From assembly GCA_965207995.1 (NCBI GenBank), contig OZ242299.1, positions 1,984,001 to 2,048,000 on the forward strand: a stretch of 64,000 bases of DNA. The letters are read 5' to 3'. Positions 50,659-59,063 of this stretch are shown piece after piece; the first letter of the stretch is position 1; each line of letters opens with the position of its first letter. The notes beneath the pieces were generated by a model that saw only the letters and a list, made by a program, of their open reading frames with translations, did no database searches and was not told the DNA's origin. Origin of the DNA: DAOUKH01 sp965207995 (GTDB lineage: Bacteria; Chloroflexota; Dehalococcoidia; SHYB01). The translations under genes and the position numbers were made by a program.

Positions 50659-51228
50659 CTACTTGTAGTACACGGCGATGTAAGCATGGAAGAGACCCAG
50701 GACAACCGTGACGGCGGCCAGTGAGACGTGGGCAACTCCCCACGAGACGGTGTAGTAGCGGTTGTTGATCCTGATGCCCAGGGGACTCGCCGCACCAACA
50801 AGCATGTTGCCCAGAAACACCCAGCTGAGCGCCGCCAGGTAGCCGTAGCCCACCTCCACGCTGTGCACGTAGAACAGCAGTGGCACCAGTGCGCCGGTCC
50901 GCTGATGCCACGGCAGCAGCCTCCGCAGATTCCGCCGCTTGAGACGGGAGTAGAAGAGCCACCACTGCCATCCCACATACGAAAGCAGTCCGGCGCCGGT
51001 GACATACTTGTACCCGTCCAGGTCTTGGGCCTGGGCGAGCCACTCCCACCGCAGCCCAGCGACATCCTGGCCCACGTAGAGGAGCACGCCGAGGACACCC
51101 ACCATCCGCCACCGCCACGCCGCTACCGGCAACGCGAAGGGGCGGCCAGCACGAACGGGCCTTCCCCGGCTCCCGTTGCTGTCGGCAGCTTCCACTGGAG
51201 ATTCACCTACGGATTGGCCCGTTGTCAT
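50659..51228 (-). CDS. diheme cytochrome b-type membrane protein
   Basis: 189 residues from ATG 51228, overlapping the upstream stop (ATGA). Four or five membrane helices. Two helices each carry two His 14 residues apart (WHQRTGALVPLLFYVHS and AHVSLAAVTVVLGLFHA), the bis-heme pattern of cytochrome b561/ferric-reductase-like proteins. Family not recognised beyond that. Last gene of the cytochrome operon; it likely passes electrons across the membrane to or from the periplasmic c-type partners. Confidence 0.75.
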   Translation of the reverse strand: MTTGQSVGESPVEAADSNGSRGRPVRAGRPFALPVAAWRWRMVGVLGVLLYVGQDVAGLRWEWLAQAQDLDGYKYVTGAGLLSYVGWQWWLFYSRLKRRNLRRLLPWHQRTGALVPLLFYVHSVEVGYGYLAALSWVFLGNMLVGAASPLGIRINNRYYTVSWGVAHVSLAAVTVVLGLFHAYIAVYYK

Positions 51229-52046
51229 CGCGCCTCCCCCATGTCTTGCGCCTCCAGCAGCAAGCGAAGGGTCTGGGCCGATGTCCTCTCCTCCACCTCC
51301 GCCATGAAGACATCGGCCGATGGCAGGAAATAGCCGTCTGCGGGCCACTTGTCTCCAACAGGCGGCGGGTCGGCAAAGGTGGCAACCTTCTCCAGGTAGT
51401 GCGCATAGGCTTCACGGACGCTCCGGCGCAGGGCTTGCACCAGGCTCAGCGCCTCGCTCATGCTGATTTCGTCCTCCGGGTATGACCAGGTGGTCGCACC
51501 CATGACGTCGCCCACCTGCCAGTCGGTCTTGGGCGAGTTCGGGTCGCTGTTGTGGCAGACCACGCACGCCTCCGCCGAGGCGATGTCCGAGAACATGGCG
51601 GTCTGAAAGCCGATATCCGGGTCCAGGAAGAACTGCGGCTCGCCGGTGCGCCTGATGACTTGAAAGTGCTCTGTCTGCAAGCCGGTGAACTTGTTGGCGT
51701 CATTGATCGGGAAGTCCGAGCCGAGGAATAGATACAGGGGAACCGGACTACGACGGAGACCCTCGGCAGTCTCCCGCAGGAAGAGCGCCGGAAGCGGCCC
51801 GGCGTCCAGCCCCTCGTCATGCCAGTCCTCGTCAAATCGAATCCCCTGCGCTTGGCCCGTTCCCACAATGTCACTGGCCCACACCTGGCGCACCGCGTCG
51901 TTCTCGGCTTCCAGCACTGCGAAAACAGCTTCGATGGGCACGGGCGGGCCGCCATCGGTGAGTGCGTCGTCCGGCGGCGGCGCATTCGCGACGATGAGCG
52001 CCACGAGCACGATGGCTACCGCCACGACCACGGCGACGAACTTCAT
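51225..52046 (-). CDS. DUF3365 heme c-binding protein, membrane-anchored
   Basis: 273 residues: an N-terminal membrane anchor (FVAVVVAVAIVLVALIVA), then a periplasmic DUF3365 (Tll0287-like) domain ending in one heme c site, EACVVCHNSDPNSPKTDW, with GDVMGATTWSYP after it. DUF3365 domains resemble PAS/heme sensor folds. Overlaps both neighbours by 4 bp (ATGA), so it is tightly coupled to the pentaheme protein before it and the cytochrome b after it. Confidence 0.83.
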   Translation of the reverse strand: MKFVAVVVAVAIVLVALIVANAPPPDDALTDGGPPVPIEAVFAVLEAENDAVRQVWASDIVGTGQAQGIRFDEDWHDEGLDAGPLPALFLRETAEGLRRSPVPLYLFLGSDFPINDANKFTGLQTEHFQVIRRTGEPQFFLDPDIGFQTAMFSDIASAEACVVCHNSDPNSPKTDWQVGDVMGATTWSYPEDEISMSEALSLVQALRRSVREAYAHYLEKVATFADPPPVGDKWPADGYFLPSADVFMAEVEERTSAQTLRLLLEAQDMGEAR

Positions 52047-52669
52047 GGGTCGCCGCCTTCCCCGGTCGAGGACGGCTCGACGCGCTTCTCGTCGCCGTAG
52101 GGCGATGGCCCTCCCAGGAAGTATTCCAGGATGAGCGCCTCCGGCACCCCTTCTTCAAGGCGCAGCGGCGTGTCCCTGACGTGGTTGCCGTGGAAGTCGT
52201 GGCACTGGAGGCAGGTGTTCCACGACCCCCTGCGCACCAGCTCTACATGCGTGGGGGTGATGGGGTCGTCTTCCAACGAGGTGTCCTGGTGGCAGTGGGT
52301 GCAGAAACCGATGGTGGGCTGCGTCACCCGCACTCCCTGGTGCTCGGTGTGGCAGGTGACGCACGTGTGGGCCGCAATGTGCTCCCGCGCATCGGAGAAG
52401 CGCGGTTCCACAAAGCGGGATACGGGGTGTCGGTCATCCGGCCTCTCGTGGCAGTCCAGACAGGCCGCGTTACCGACATCCTCGGAGCCAAAGCCTATGG
52501 TGGACTCCCGCAGGCCCAGCCAGTGGTAGACGTTGGAGCTCAGTTGTTGCGCGGCGGTGCCCGCCACGGCTGAGTGGCATTCCTGGCAGCCCAATCCCTC
52601 GTGGCCCGTGTTCATGGGACCTTTGGCAACCAGCGCATTGCGATCCGGAAAAGTGAGAAACGCCACCAA
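52043..52669 (-). CDS. pentaheme c-type cytochrome
   Basis: 208 residues from GTG 52669, with five CxxCH heme sites: CQECH, CLDCH, CVTCH, CTHCH, CLQCH, plus several free His as axial ligands. The GTG start leaves only half a membrane helix. In frame upstream lies VIRTLLVHWRYFGVAAGVALG, a proper anchor, but no start codon before a stop. An ATG at 52772 in the neighbouring frame would supply the N-terminus if one G were removed from the run at 52741-52744. So the true gene may extend to 52772. Periplasmic electron carrier. Confidence 0.8.
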   Translation of the reverse strand: MVAFLTFPDRNALVAKGPMNTGHEGLGCQECHSAVAGTAAQQLSSNVYHWLGLRESTIGFGSEDVGNAACLDCHERPDDRHPVSRFVEPRFSDAREHIAAHTCVTCHTEHQGVRVTQPTIGFCTHCHQDTSLEDDPITPTHVELVRRGSWNTCLQCHDFHGNHVRDTPLRLEEGVPEALILEYFLGGPSPYGDEKRVEPSSTGEGGDP

Positions 52670-52818
52670 GAGCAGGCCCAGCGCGACGCCGGCTGCAACT
52701 CCGAAATATCGCCAATGTACGAGCAGCGTTCTGATAACAACCCCGTCCGTAGGTGTCCTTGTGACCCTTCATCTATTCAACGCGTGCGATCATCTTGTGG
52801 TATGAAGCGCGGAATCAT

Positions 52819-54249
52819 CTATCGGGACGGAGGCATACCCTCCAGCCCGCAGGTCTCCGCCGCCCTTAGGAACGCTTCCGATGGTTCGCCCAAGCTGGCT
52901 TCTTGCATGGCCTCCGCCAGCTTCGCAGGCCCGCCCAGCTCCTCGAACAGGCAGGCCGCGCCCTCCCTGAAGTCGGGCGGCAACCCAAATCTGGGAGCGT
53001 AGGTCTCCCATTCATCGTCGTTCATGCAGACCACTGAGACGTTGAGCGCGGCCATGCTCAGCGCCAGGGAATTGGCAGGAGTAAACCCGGCGACAGCTGG
53101 AGCCAACAGACCGCGCAGATCAATCGGTACGAATCCCTCCCGTATGCACAATGAAGTCTCTTCACTGAACGGTTCAACTTGCCCTACGAGCGTGGTCAGG
53201 AACAGCCTCAGCACCGTGTCGTCTTGCAGGCAGTTGACGATGTCCACGACGGTCTCCAGCGAGCCGCCGGGAGAGCGCCCCGTCATCTGCAACAGTTCCT
53301 GTGGGCCGATGCCCTTATCGCCGAGGCAGGACTGTTCCCTGGGTGACAGTCCAGACAGGAACGTTTGGGGGTCGTCAATAGCCACGGGGTGCAGCGTGTC
53401 AGGCGGCAGCCCCATACCCTCCGTGGAAGTGTCGCCGCCTGTGCCACCGGAGCCGGAGTCGTCAGGCATGTTCTCCGACATTCCCGCAAAACCCACGCCG
53501 CACTTGGCTGCCGTGGCTACGAACGCCGTAGGCAATCCCGATTCATCCGTTTGGAGCAGGGCTTCCGCCACTCCCGTCGGTCCGCCCAGTTCGGCCAACA
53601 GGCAATCCGTACCGGATTTGTCGCGAGGCCCTAACTCCAGTGCGGAGGACGCCGCCTCCCACTCCTCATCGTTCAGGCAGGCGGTGAACGTCAGGAAACT
53701 CGCCATCCCAACTATCCGGGCATCCATCGCTCCGGCAGCCGCCCCGGGCGATTTCATCATCGGACGCAGGTCCATCCCGCCTAGACCTTCGCGGATGCAC
53801 GCGGAGGTCTCATCGCTCAGTTCGCCGGTTGCCGTCAGCGGCTCACTCAGGAACATGCGCAACACCGTCTCATCTTCGAGACAGTCTAGGATGGCGTCCC
53901 CCTCCGCGGCTCCATTGGTCGAAGTCATTGCCGTCATGATCTGGGCGATGCCGAGATTGCCGTCAGCAAGGCAGGACTGCTCCTGTGCAGATAGAGCCGA
54001 CAGGAACGCCTGTGGGTCGTCCAAATCCAGCGGGGCAAGGCTCCGGACAGCCCTCGGGCTGTCTGCTTGCGGTGTCGCCGTCGCCGTAGGTTGCGGAGTG
54101 GCCGTCGGTGCCGGAGTGGCGGTGGCCTGCGGCGCGCGGGTGGCCGTTACCAGCGCCGTAGGCTGCGTTGCCGGGGTCGAGTCATCCCTAGAGCAAGCCA
54201 GGATTGCGAACAGCGACACAAGGACGAACACGACGATCAGCTTCGACAT
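52819..54249 (-). CDS. lipoprotein with two internal repeats of unknown function
   Basis: 476 residues from ATG 54249 (GGAGG upstream). Lipobox FAILAC near 18, a Thr/Pro/Ala linker, then two repeats of about 170 residues, each running DDPQ(A/T)FLS-LS-x-QSCL, CLxD(E/D)TVLR(M/L)FL, E(E)TSxCIREG, NDxEWE, CLxxELGGP, A--CG. The conserved cysteines (about six per repeat) suggest disulfides outside the membrane. A Gly/Ser-rich linker joins the repeats. Same strand as the cytochrome operon and 46 bp upstream of its possible start, so likely co-transcribed. No family recognised. Confidence 0.78.
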   Translation of the reverse strand: MSKLIVVFVLVSLFAILACSRDDSTPATQPTALVTATRAPQATATPAPTATPQPTATATPQADSPRAVRSLAPLDLDDPQAFLSALSAQEQSCLADGNLGIAQIMTAMTSTNGAAEGDAILDCLEDETVLRMFLSEPLTATGELSDETSACIREGLGGMDLRPMMKSPGAAAGAMDARIVGMASFLTFTACLNDEEWEAASSALELGPRDKSGTDCLLAELGGPTGVAEALLQTDESGLPTAFVATAAKCGVGFAGMSENMPDDSGSGGTGGDTSTEGMGLPPDTLHPVAIDDPQTFLSGLSPREQSCLGDKGIGPQELLQMTGRSPGGSLETVVDIVNCLQDDTVLRLFLTTLVGQVEPFSEETSLCIREGFVPIDLRGLLAPAVAGFTPANSLALSMAALNVSVVCMNDDEWETYAPRFGLPPDFREGAACLFEELGGPAKLAEAMQEASLGEPSEAFLRAAETCGLEGMPPSR

Positions 54250-54356
54250 GCTCTGCCTCCACGGGTGGCAATAGGATCGTTCTCGCTCCTCCTCAAACCA
54301 GCGTTCACCCTTCCGAGAGAACTTAGCCGCCACCCATTTTACGTCTCAGTTGGAAG

Positions 54357-54677
54357 TCAGGCTCCCGGAGGACGATAGTTCACCGTTTTCTGCGTGGCTT
54401 CGTCGATCTCCTCTGGAGTGAGCAGCTGCACCGTACTGATGCTGAGTGCGCCTCCCGCCGTGATGGCAAGGGAGATCGCGGCTGCCGTCGCCGCATCGGG
54501 CAGGTCAAAGATGATGTACAGGTCCGCGCCACCGAAGGCGTAGTAGAACGCCTCCAGTTGTCCGCCTTGCTCCCTGCCCATGTCTTCGAAGACCTTACGT
54601 CGCGAACTGCCGCCTTCCCGCAGCAGGCCCTGCATTCCCGTCGGTGTGTAGTTTGCCTGATACAGGTACTTGGCCAT
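54357..54677 (-). CDS. GYD domain-containing protein
   Basis: 106 residues from ATG 54677 with AAGGAGG upstream. KYLYQANYTPTGMQGLLREGGSSRR, EAFYYAFGGADLYIIFDLPD and ISLAITAGGALSISTVQLLTPEE fit the GYD family. Second member in the window after 17541. Function unknown. First gene after the 27-bp repeat/promoter module at 54791, which lies about 115 bp upstream. Confidence 0.82.
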   Translation of the reverse strand: MAKYLYQANYTPTGMQGLLREGGSSRRKVFEDMGREQGGQLEAFYYAFGGADLYIIFDLPDAATAAAISLAITAGGALSISTVQLLTPEEIDEATQKTVNYRPPGA

Positions 54678-54790
54678 AATCAACCTCCTTATTTCAGTGT
54701 TGTCGTGTCTTTAGCGTCTCGCTCTTGTCTCTGCGTGCGTAACTCTTGCTGACGGACGAGGCGAAGCGTCGTCACCGTCCATGCCAGTTG

Positions 54791-54832
54791 TTGCAATCAT
54801 ATCATACAGTTGCGATAATCAAACAACCAGCT
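54791..54832. repeat. duplicated promoter-like module, copy 1
   Basis: TTGCAA (54791-54796), 17 bp, GATAAT (54814-54819), within a 27-bp block (starting ATACAGTTGCG, ending CAAACAACCAG) that is identical at 60520-60546. On the minus strand the same block offers TATGAT as a -10 toward the GYD gene. Copy 2 keeps every spacing. Confidence 0.65.
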
Positions 54833-54853
54833 AGCGTCACGGCTCGTCTATGC

Positions 54854-55282
54854 TCAGTAATTCCTCAAGGTGTATGGGACGCCGAAGAAATACTTCTCAT
54901 TTCCGATTATCGTCCTTATCGTCTTGATGTGACGCTTTGCCGGGTAGTAGATATAGAGTTCTGCTTTGCCAGGGCAACTCCAAGTATTGATTGAAAGATC
55001 GACACTTCCAGACCCGATAAACTCTATCCTGCGAATCACTCCGGTATGTTGTTTGAGGGTCTGCTCTACCTCGTCACGCGTGGGCCAATCGTCGCACGGT
55101 ATCCTGTGAGGCCTCGTCCCGTATATACTCACGGACAGAAAGTCCCGTAGGTAGGCAGTGTTAATTTCCATAATGGCAAAAGCTAGCAAGCCTACCGCAA
55201 GGGTGCCTACGAGGTACTGCCACCGTCCCAGTCCCAGGACGACCCTTGTTAGACTCTTGCTGGTACGTCTTACGCCGAGCAT
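54854..55282 (-). CDS. hypothetical single-pass membrane protein
   Basis: About 142 residues from ATG 55282. One membrane helix (YLVGTLAVGLLAFAIMEI) near 25-43, then an outside domain (RDEVEQTLKQHTGVIRRIEFIGSGSVDLSINTWSCPGKAELYIYYP) ending FFGVPYTLRNY. No family recognised. Third of a leftward trio of membrane proteins. GC is visibly lower than in the left part of the window. Confidence 0.5.
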   Translation of the reverse strand: MLGVRRTSKSLTRVVLGLGRWQYLVGTLAVGLLAFAIMEINTAYLRDFLSVSIYGTRPHRIPCDDWPTRDEVEQTLKQHTGVIRRIEFIGSGSVDLSINTWSCPGKAELYIYYPAKRHIKTIRTIIGNEKYFFGVPYTLRNY

Positions 55283-55316
55283 CACACACCTGACAATGCA
55301 CCTAGGCAGTTGCCAG

Positions 55317-55559
55317 TTAGGCAATGGCGATGTTGCCCACAAGCTCTTCTGTGCGCTCCGGTCCCTCAGCCAGCAGGAACCGAAGAGAGCCGAGTACCAT
55401 CGCAGGGACGAGGCCCATGACGGCACCCACCAATGCCGCTCTGGTTCCGCGTCCCGCGTTCCAGTCCGGTTCTTCCGTACGAGAGGACGGTATTGAGGCC
55501 CGAGTCCCTCCCGGAGAACCTCCAGCATCGTATGTTGTGGATCCTTGGCAGGATTCCAA
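55317..55559 (-). CDS. hypothetical small membrane protein
   Basis: About 80 residues from TTG 55559, chosen because GGGAGGGG lies 6-7 nt upstream; an ATG at 55688 would overlap the preceding gene by 95 bp. One membrane helix (AALVGAVMGLVPAMVLGSLRFLL). No family recognised. Possibly real because it is flanked closely by two similar genes on the same strand. Confidence 0.35.
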   Translation of the reverse strand: MESCQGSTTYDAGGSPGGTRASIPSSRTEEPDWNAGRGTRAALVGAVMGLVPAMVLGSLRFLLAEGPERTEELVGNIAIA

Positions 55560-55593
55560 AGGAGTGCCCCCTCCCGGCGAATTGGAACTGTAC

Positions 55594-56241
55594 CTACTCA
55601 ACGATCTCCACTCTGAAACCGTGGGCAACGTCTCCAAAATGGAATCCAAAGAATGCGCTGACAAAGTAAACACCTGCCGGTAGATCAAGCGCGGGCACCT
55701 CCCGCACGTCAGTCAAGTAGACTGGCTCTCCTCTCGGCATCATGTTCGGTTCTGTTCCCAGGGCAGTGAATACCTCAACGCGTACCTGCTCAGGGAGAGT
55801 GCTCTCTGAAGTGACGATCTTGAACCCGCTTCCCCGCTCCACCACTACAGAAGATGCCTTGTCAAAGCCCTCCCACCCCACGCTGTCTGAGCAAACAATG
55901 CTGCTTCCGCCTACCGGCCAGCAGTAGGACCCCCTCCATCCGCGATGCTGGCGACCATCGTATTCAAGGAACGCTTGAGGAAGCGGCGGTGTTGGATGTC
56001 TCTCGGTCTGGGAAGCTTGAAGGTTAGGCTCAGTGACTCCCGACCCTTCTTCGATAGAAGTCTGAACCAGAAAAACAAGTAGGACGGCCACTATCACCAG
56101 CAGTAGGCCAAGGACAATGCATATGACGCCCAGCGCACGGCCCACGTCTCCCCGTAGCCTCTTGACCATCCACGATCCTGCACCCAGTAGTACGGCGGCG
56201 GGCGTCAACGTTGCGAATAATAGAATGAAGAGCGTCGTCAT
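55594..56241 (-). CDS. hypothetical membrane protein with extracytoplasmic domain
   Basis: About 215 residues from ATG 56241 (GAGAGG upstream; GTG 56268 also possible). Two membrane helices (TLFILLFATLTPAAVLLGAG and VICIVLGLLLVIVAVLLVFLV), then an outside domain with YDGRQHRGWRGSYCWPVGGSSIVCSD, a Cys pair often seen in secreted Chloroflexota proteins, and a closing DLPAGVYFVSAFFGF strand pattern. Function unknown. First of the membrane-protein trio. Confidence 0.6.
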   Translation of the reverse strand: MTTLFILLFATLTPAAVLLGAGSWMVKRLRGDVGRALGVICIVLGLLLVIVAVLLVFLVQTSIEEGSGVTEPNLQASQTERHPTPPLPQAFLEYDGRQHRGWRGSYCWPVGGSSIVCSDSVGWEGFDKASSVVVERGSGFKIVTSESTLPEQVRVEVFTALGTEPNMMPRGEPVYLTDVREVPALDLPAGVYFVSAFFGFHFGDVAHGFRVEIVE

Positions 56242-56489
56242 CGCTTGCCTCTCAACCTGTAGGTCCACTAGTCAATACCTCTGTCCATGTGTGTTCACGA
56301 TGCTCCTGCTGACCGACGAAGTTCCCTGTGCCTGTTCTCTCCGGGAACCGCCCGACTCGGCTGCGCCAGAAGGACTCCCTGATGACCCTCCAGTCCCGCA
56401 GTATTGGCTCGCCATCGATGATGTCCAATACAACGCCGAAGGTTATGCAATCTCCACATCATTTCGACTTGGCGCTGGTAGGTGCGCGT

Positions 56490-59063
56490 TCATAGCCTCG
56501 GATCGACCGGCTCGCTCTCAAGGGCGAGCACGCCGAAGGCGCACTCATGCACCCGGTAGAGGGGCTCTCGTTCGACGAACCGCTGGAGACCCTCAACGCC
56601 AAGCGCGAACTCGCGAAGGGCCAGAGACCTTTTTGCGGAGATGTTCCGGTTCCGCAGACGCTCCAGGTTCTTCGGCAGCGTGTACTCGGGTCCGTAGATG
56701 ATGCGCAGGTATTCGGTGCCCCTGCACTTGACGGCGGGCTGCACCAGGCCGCGCTTGCCTCTCGACACAAAGTCCAACGGCTTGACGACCATACCCTCGC
56801 CGCCTGTACTCGTCATCTCCTCCCACCAGCCGGTGGCCTCAGACTCATCCGACTGGTCCAGTCGTACAACCTTGTGCCGGGTGTCCCGGAAAAACGCCGG
56901 ATCAGCCTCATGCAGGCGCGTGGCCATCTTCATGTGCCAAAGGTGGTCCTTGTCGGTGTGCATTCGTCCTTCGCTGGCGAGAAGGTGGAATGGCGCGAAC
57001 TGGATATCGGCGAGCGATTCGACCGGCCAGCAGTACCGGGCGTAGGCGTCGCCGTAGAGCTGGACCAGGTCGAGCCTGTCTTCAACTCCGGCCACGGCGT
57101 CGGCCACCGCAATACCGCGAGAAGCCGTCTGCCGGAGGAGGGATTCGGCGGCCGTCAGGCTGGTCCGAGCAGCCGCGCCGACCGCGGCATACTGGTCGCT
57201 GAGCAGCTCATGCGCCTTGAGGGACCACGGCATGATTTCGCTGTCCAGCACCACCCAGTCCGTCTCCAGCTCGTCCCACAGGCCAGCCTCCGAAATACCC
57301 CTGCGAACGCGTTCCATGAACGCCGACTCCAGGGCGCGGTCTCCGAAGAACCTCCGCCCCGTCCGCGTGTAGCAGGCGCCGACGCCCTCGCCGTTGATGC
57401 CGAAGCGCCGCTCTATGGCAGAGACGTCCCGCCCAACCACGACGACGGCCCGTGAACCCATGTGCTTCTCCTCGCAGACCACCTCGGACACGCCAGCATT
57501 CCGGTAGTAGGTGAATGCCTCGGCTGGATGCTCCAGCAGGCCGGGGAGTATGGAGGTCTCGGAAGGGGAAATCGTGGGCGGAAGGTAGACGAGCCAGCGC
57601 GGGTCCAGGGCGAACCGGCTCATCACCTCAAGCGCCGCAGCAGCGTTCTCCTCCCGCACCGTGACATTCCCTCGCAGCCGGGTCGAGACGACACGCTTGC
57701 CGATCACGTCATCGATGTCGAGAAGGTTCGCCGAGCGGTTCACAGTTGACCTAGTGGCCTCCTCCGGCGGTACGGATTGGGCCAGTGGTCTGACCGGCTC
57801 GTAGTAGACTTGCGCCGCCGGAACCGACACGAGCTCCTTCTCGGGATACCGGAGCGCGGTCAGCTTTCCGCCGAACACGCAGCCGGTATCGATGTTGATG
57901 GTGCGGTTGAGCCACTCTGGTTCCACAACGGCGGTATGGCCGTAGACAACCGTGGCCTTCCCCCGATACTCGGCCGCCCAGTTGGCGCGTATCGGGAGTC
58001 CGAATTCGTCCTTCTCCCCGGTGGTCTCTCCGTACAGGCAGAAGTCCCGGACACGTGCCGAGGCGCGTCCCTGGTACTCCGACTTGATGCCCGCGTGGGC
58101 CACCGCCAGGTCCCCGTCGTCGAGCACGTAGTGGCTGATGAGCCCATCCAGGAAGGCAAGAGCCTGTTGTCGGAACACTTCGGACTCCATGTCCAGTTGC
58201 GCCAGCGACTCCGCCAGTCCGTGGGTCACCTGAACGTTCCTGCCCTGTAGCTTGCGGGCGAGCTTGGACTCGTGGTTGCCGGCCACGCAGAGGGCCGTAC
58301 CCTGGGCCACCATCGACATCACGAGCTTGAGCACCCTGACGACGCCGGGGCCCCGGTCCACGAGGTCGCCGACGAACACGGCCCTTCGTCCCTGAGGATG
58401 GGTTGCTGAATATCCGATACCGCCGTCGGACTCGGTGCGGGTCTCAACCTCATAGCCTAAGCATTCCAGGAGGGCGAGGAGCTCATCGAAACATCCGTGG
58501 ACATCGCCGATGATGTCGAACGGGCCGCGCTCGTGGCGCAGGTTGACCCACATGGGCGTCCGCTGAACGGTTGCGGAGTCAACCTCTTCGGGAGAGTTGA
58601 GCACGAACACATGCCGGAAGCCCTCGCGCTTCAGACGGCGAAGCGACCGCCTGAGCTGCTGGGCCTGCTGGCGCACCACGCGACCCCCAAATTGGCGGTC
58701 GGGGCGCTCTCTGTTGCGGGCCAGGCATAGGGCCTCGGGCATGTTAAGGACGATGGCCGCCGGCAGGCAGTCATGCTCCCTGGCCAGTTCCACGAGGGAC
58801 TTCCGCGCCTCCGGCTGGACGCTGGTGGCGTCAATGACAGTGAGACGGCCGGATCTCAAACGTGTCGCCGCGATGAAGTTGAGCAGCGCAAAGGCGTCGG
58901 GGGTGGCCGACTGGTCGTTGGCGTCGTCGGCCACCATCGCCCGGCAATCGTCCGACGACACGACTTCGGTGGGCTTGAAGTGCCGGGAGGCAAAGTGGGA
59001 CTTCCCCGAACCGGTGGGGCCGATGAGCGCGACGAGACACAGCTCAGGAATGGCGATGTTCAT
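56490..59063 (-). CDS. pnkp: Pnkp: polynucleotide kinase-phosphatase-ligase of RNA repair
   Basis: 857 residues from ATG 59063, overlapping the hen1 stop (ATGA). Three enzymes in one chain: 5' kinase (Walker A GPTGSGKS at 15-22), metallophosphatase for 2',3'-cyclic ends (FDIIGDVHGCFDE near 175, GDLVDRGPG near 220, GNHES near 252), and RNA ligase (lysine motif EEKHMGSR near 525). With Hen1 it rejoins RNAs cut by ribotoxins and leaves a 2'-O-methyl at the repair site. Complete and intact by sequence. Confidence 0.93.
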   Translation of the reverse strand: MNIAIPELCLVALIGPTGSGKSHFASRHFKPTEVVSSDDCRAMVADDANDQSATPDAFALLNFIAATRLRSGRLTVIDATSVQPEARKSLVELAREHDCLPAAIVLNMPEALCLARNRERPDRQFGGRVVRQQAQQLRRSLRRLKREGFRHVFVLNSPEEVDSATVQRTPMWVNLRHERGPFDIIGDVHGCFDELLALLECLGYEVETRTESDGGIGYSATHPQGRRAVFVGDLVDRGPGVVRVLKLVMSMVAQGTALCVAGNHESKLARKLQGRNVQVTHGLAESLAQLDMESEVFRQQALAFLDGLISHYVLDDGDLAVAHAGIKSEYQGRASARVRDFCLYGETTGEKDEFGLPIRANWAAEYRGKATVVYGHTAVVEPEWLNRTINIDTGCVFGGKLTALRYPEKELVSVPAAQVYYEPVRPLAQSVPPEEATRSTVNRSANLLDIDDVIGKRVVSTRLRGNVTVREENAAAALEVMSRFALDPRWLVYLPPTISPSETSILPGLLEHPAEAFTYYRNAGVSEVVCEEKHMGSRAVVVVGRDVSAIERRFGINGEGVGACYTRTGRRFFGDRALESAFMERVRRGISEAGLWDELETDWVVLDSEIMPWSLKAHELLSDQYAAVGAAARTSLTAAESLLRQTASRGIAVADAVAGVEDRLDLVQLYGDAYARYCWPVESLADIQFAPFHLLASEGRMHTDKDHLWHMKMATRLHEADPAFFRDTRHKVVRLDQSDESEATGWWEEMTSTGGEGMVVKPLDFVSRGKRGLVQPAVKCRGTEYLRIIYGPEYTLPKNLERLRNRNISAKRSLALREFALGVEGLQRFVEREPLYRVHECAFGVLALESEPVDPRL

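Noticed and set aside
54746..54994. Small plus-strand frame sharing VAIIKQP with the frame at 60504
   Set aside because: The shared peptide only reflects the duplicated 27-bp DNA block; neither frame has coding character there.
56264..56273. Short match to the tRNA-Ala 3' end (AGGTCCAC) as a possible second att site
   Set aside because: Eight or nine bases are expected by chance in 64 kb.
56242..56489. Plus-strand frame in the gap before pnkp's 3' end
   Set aside because: No ribosome binding site, no recognisable motif, and the frame runs antisense into pnkp.
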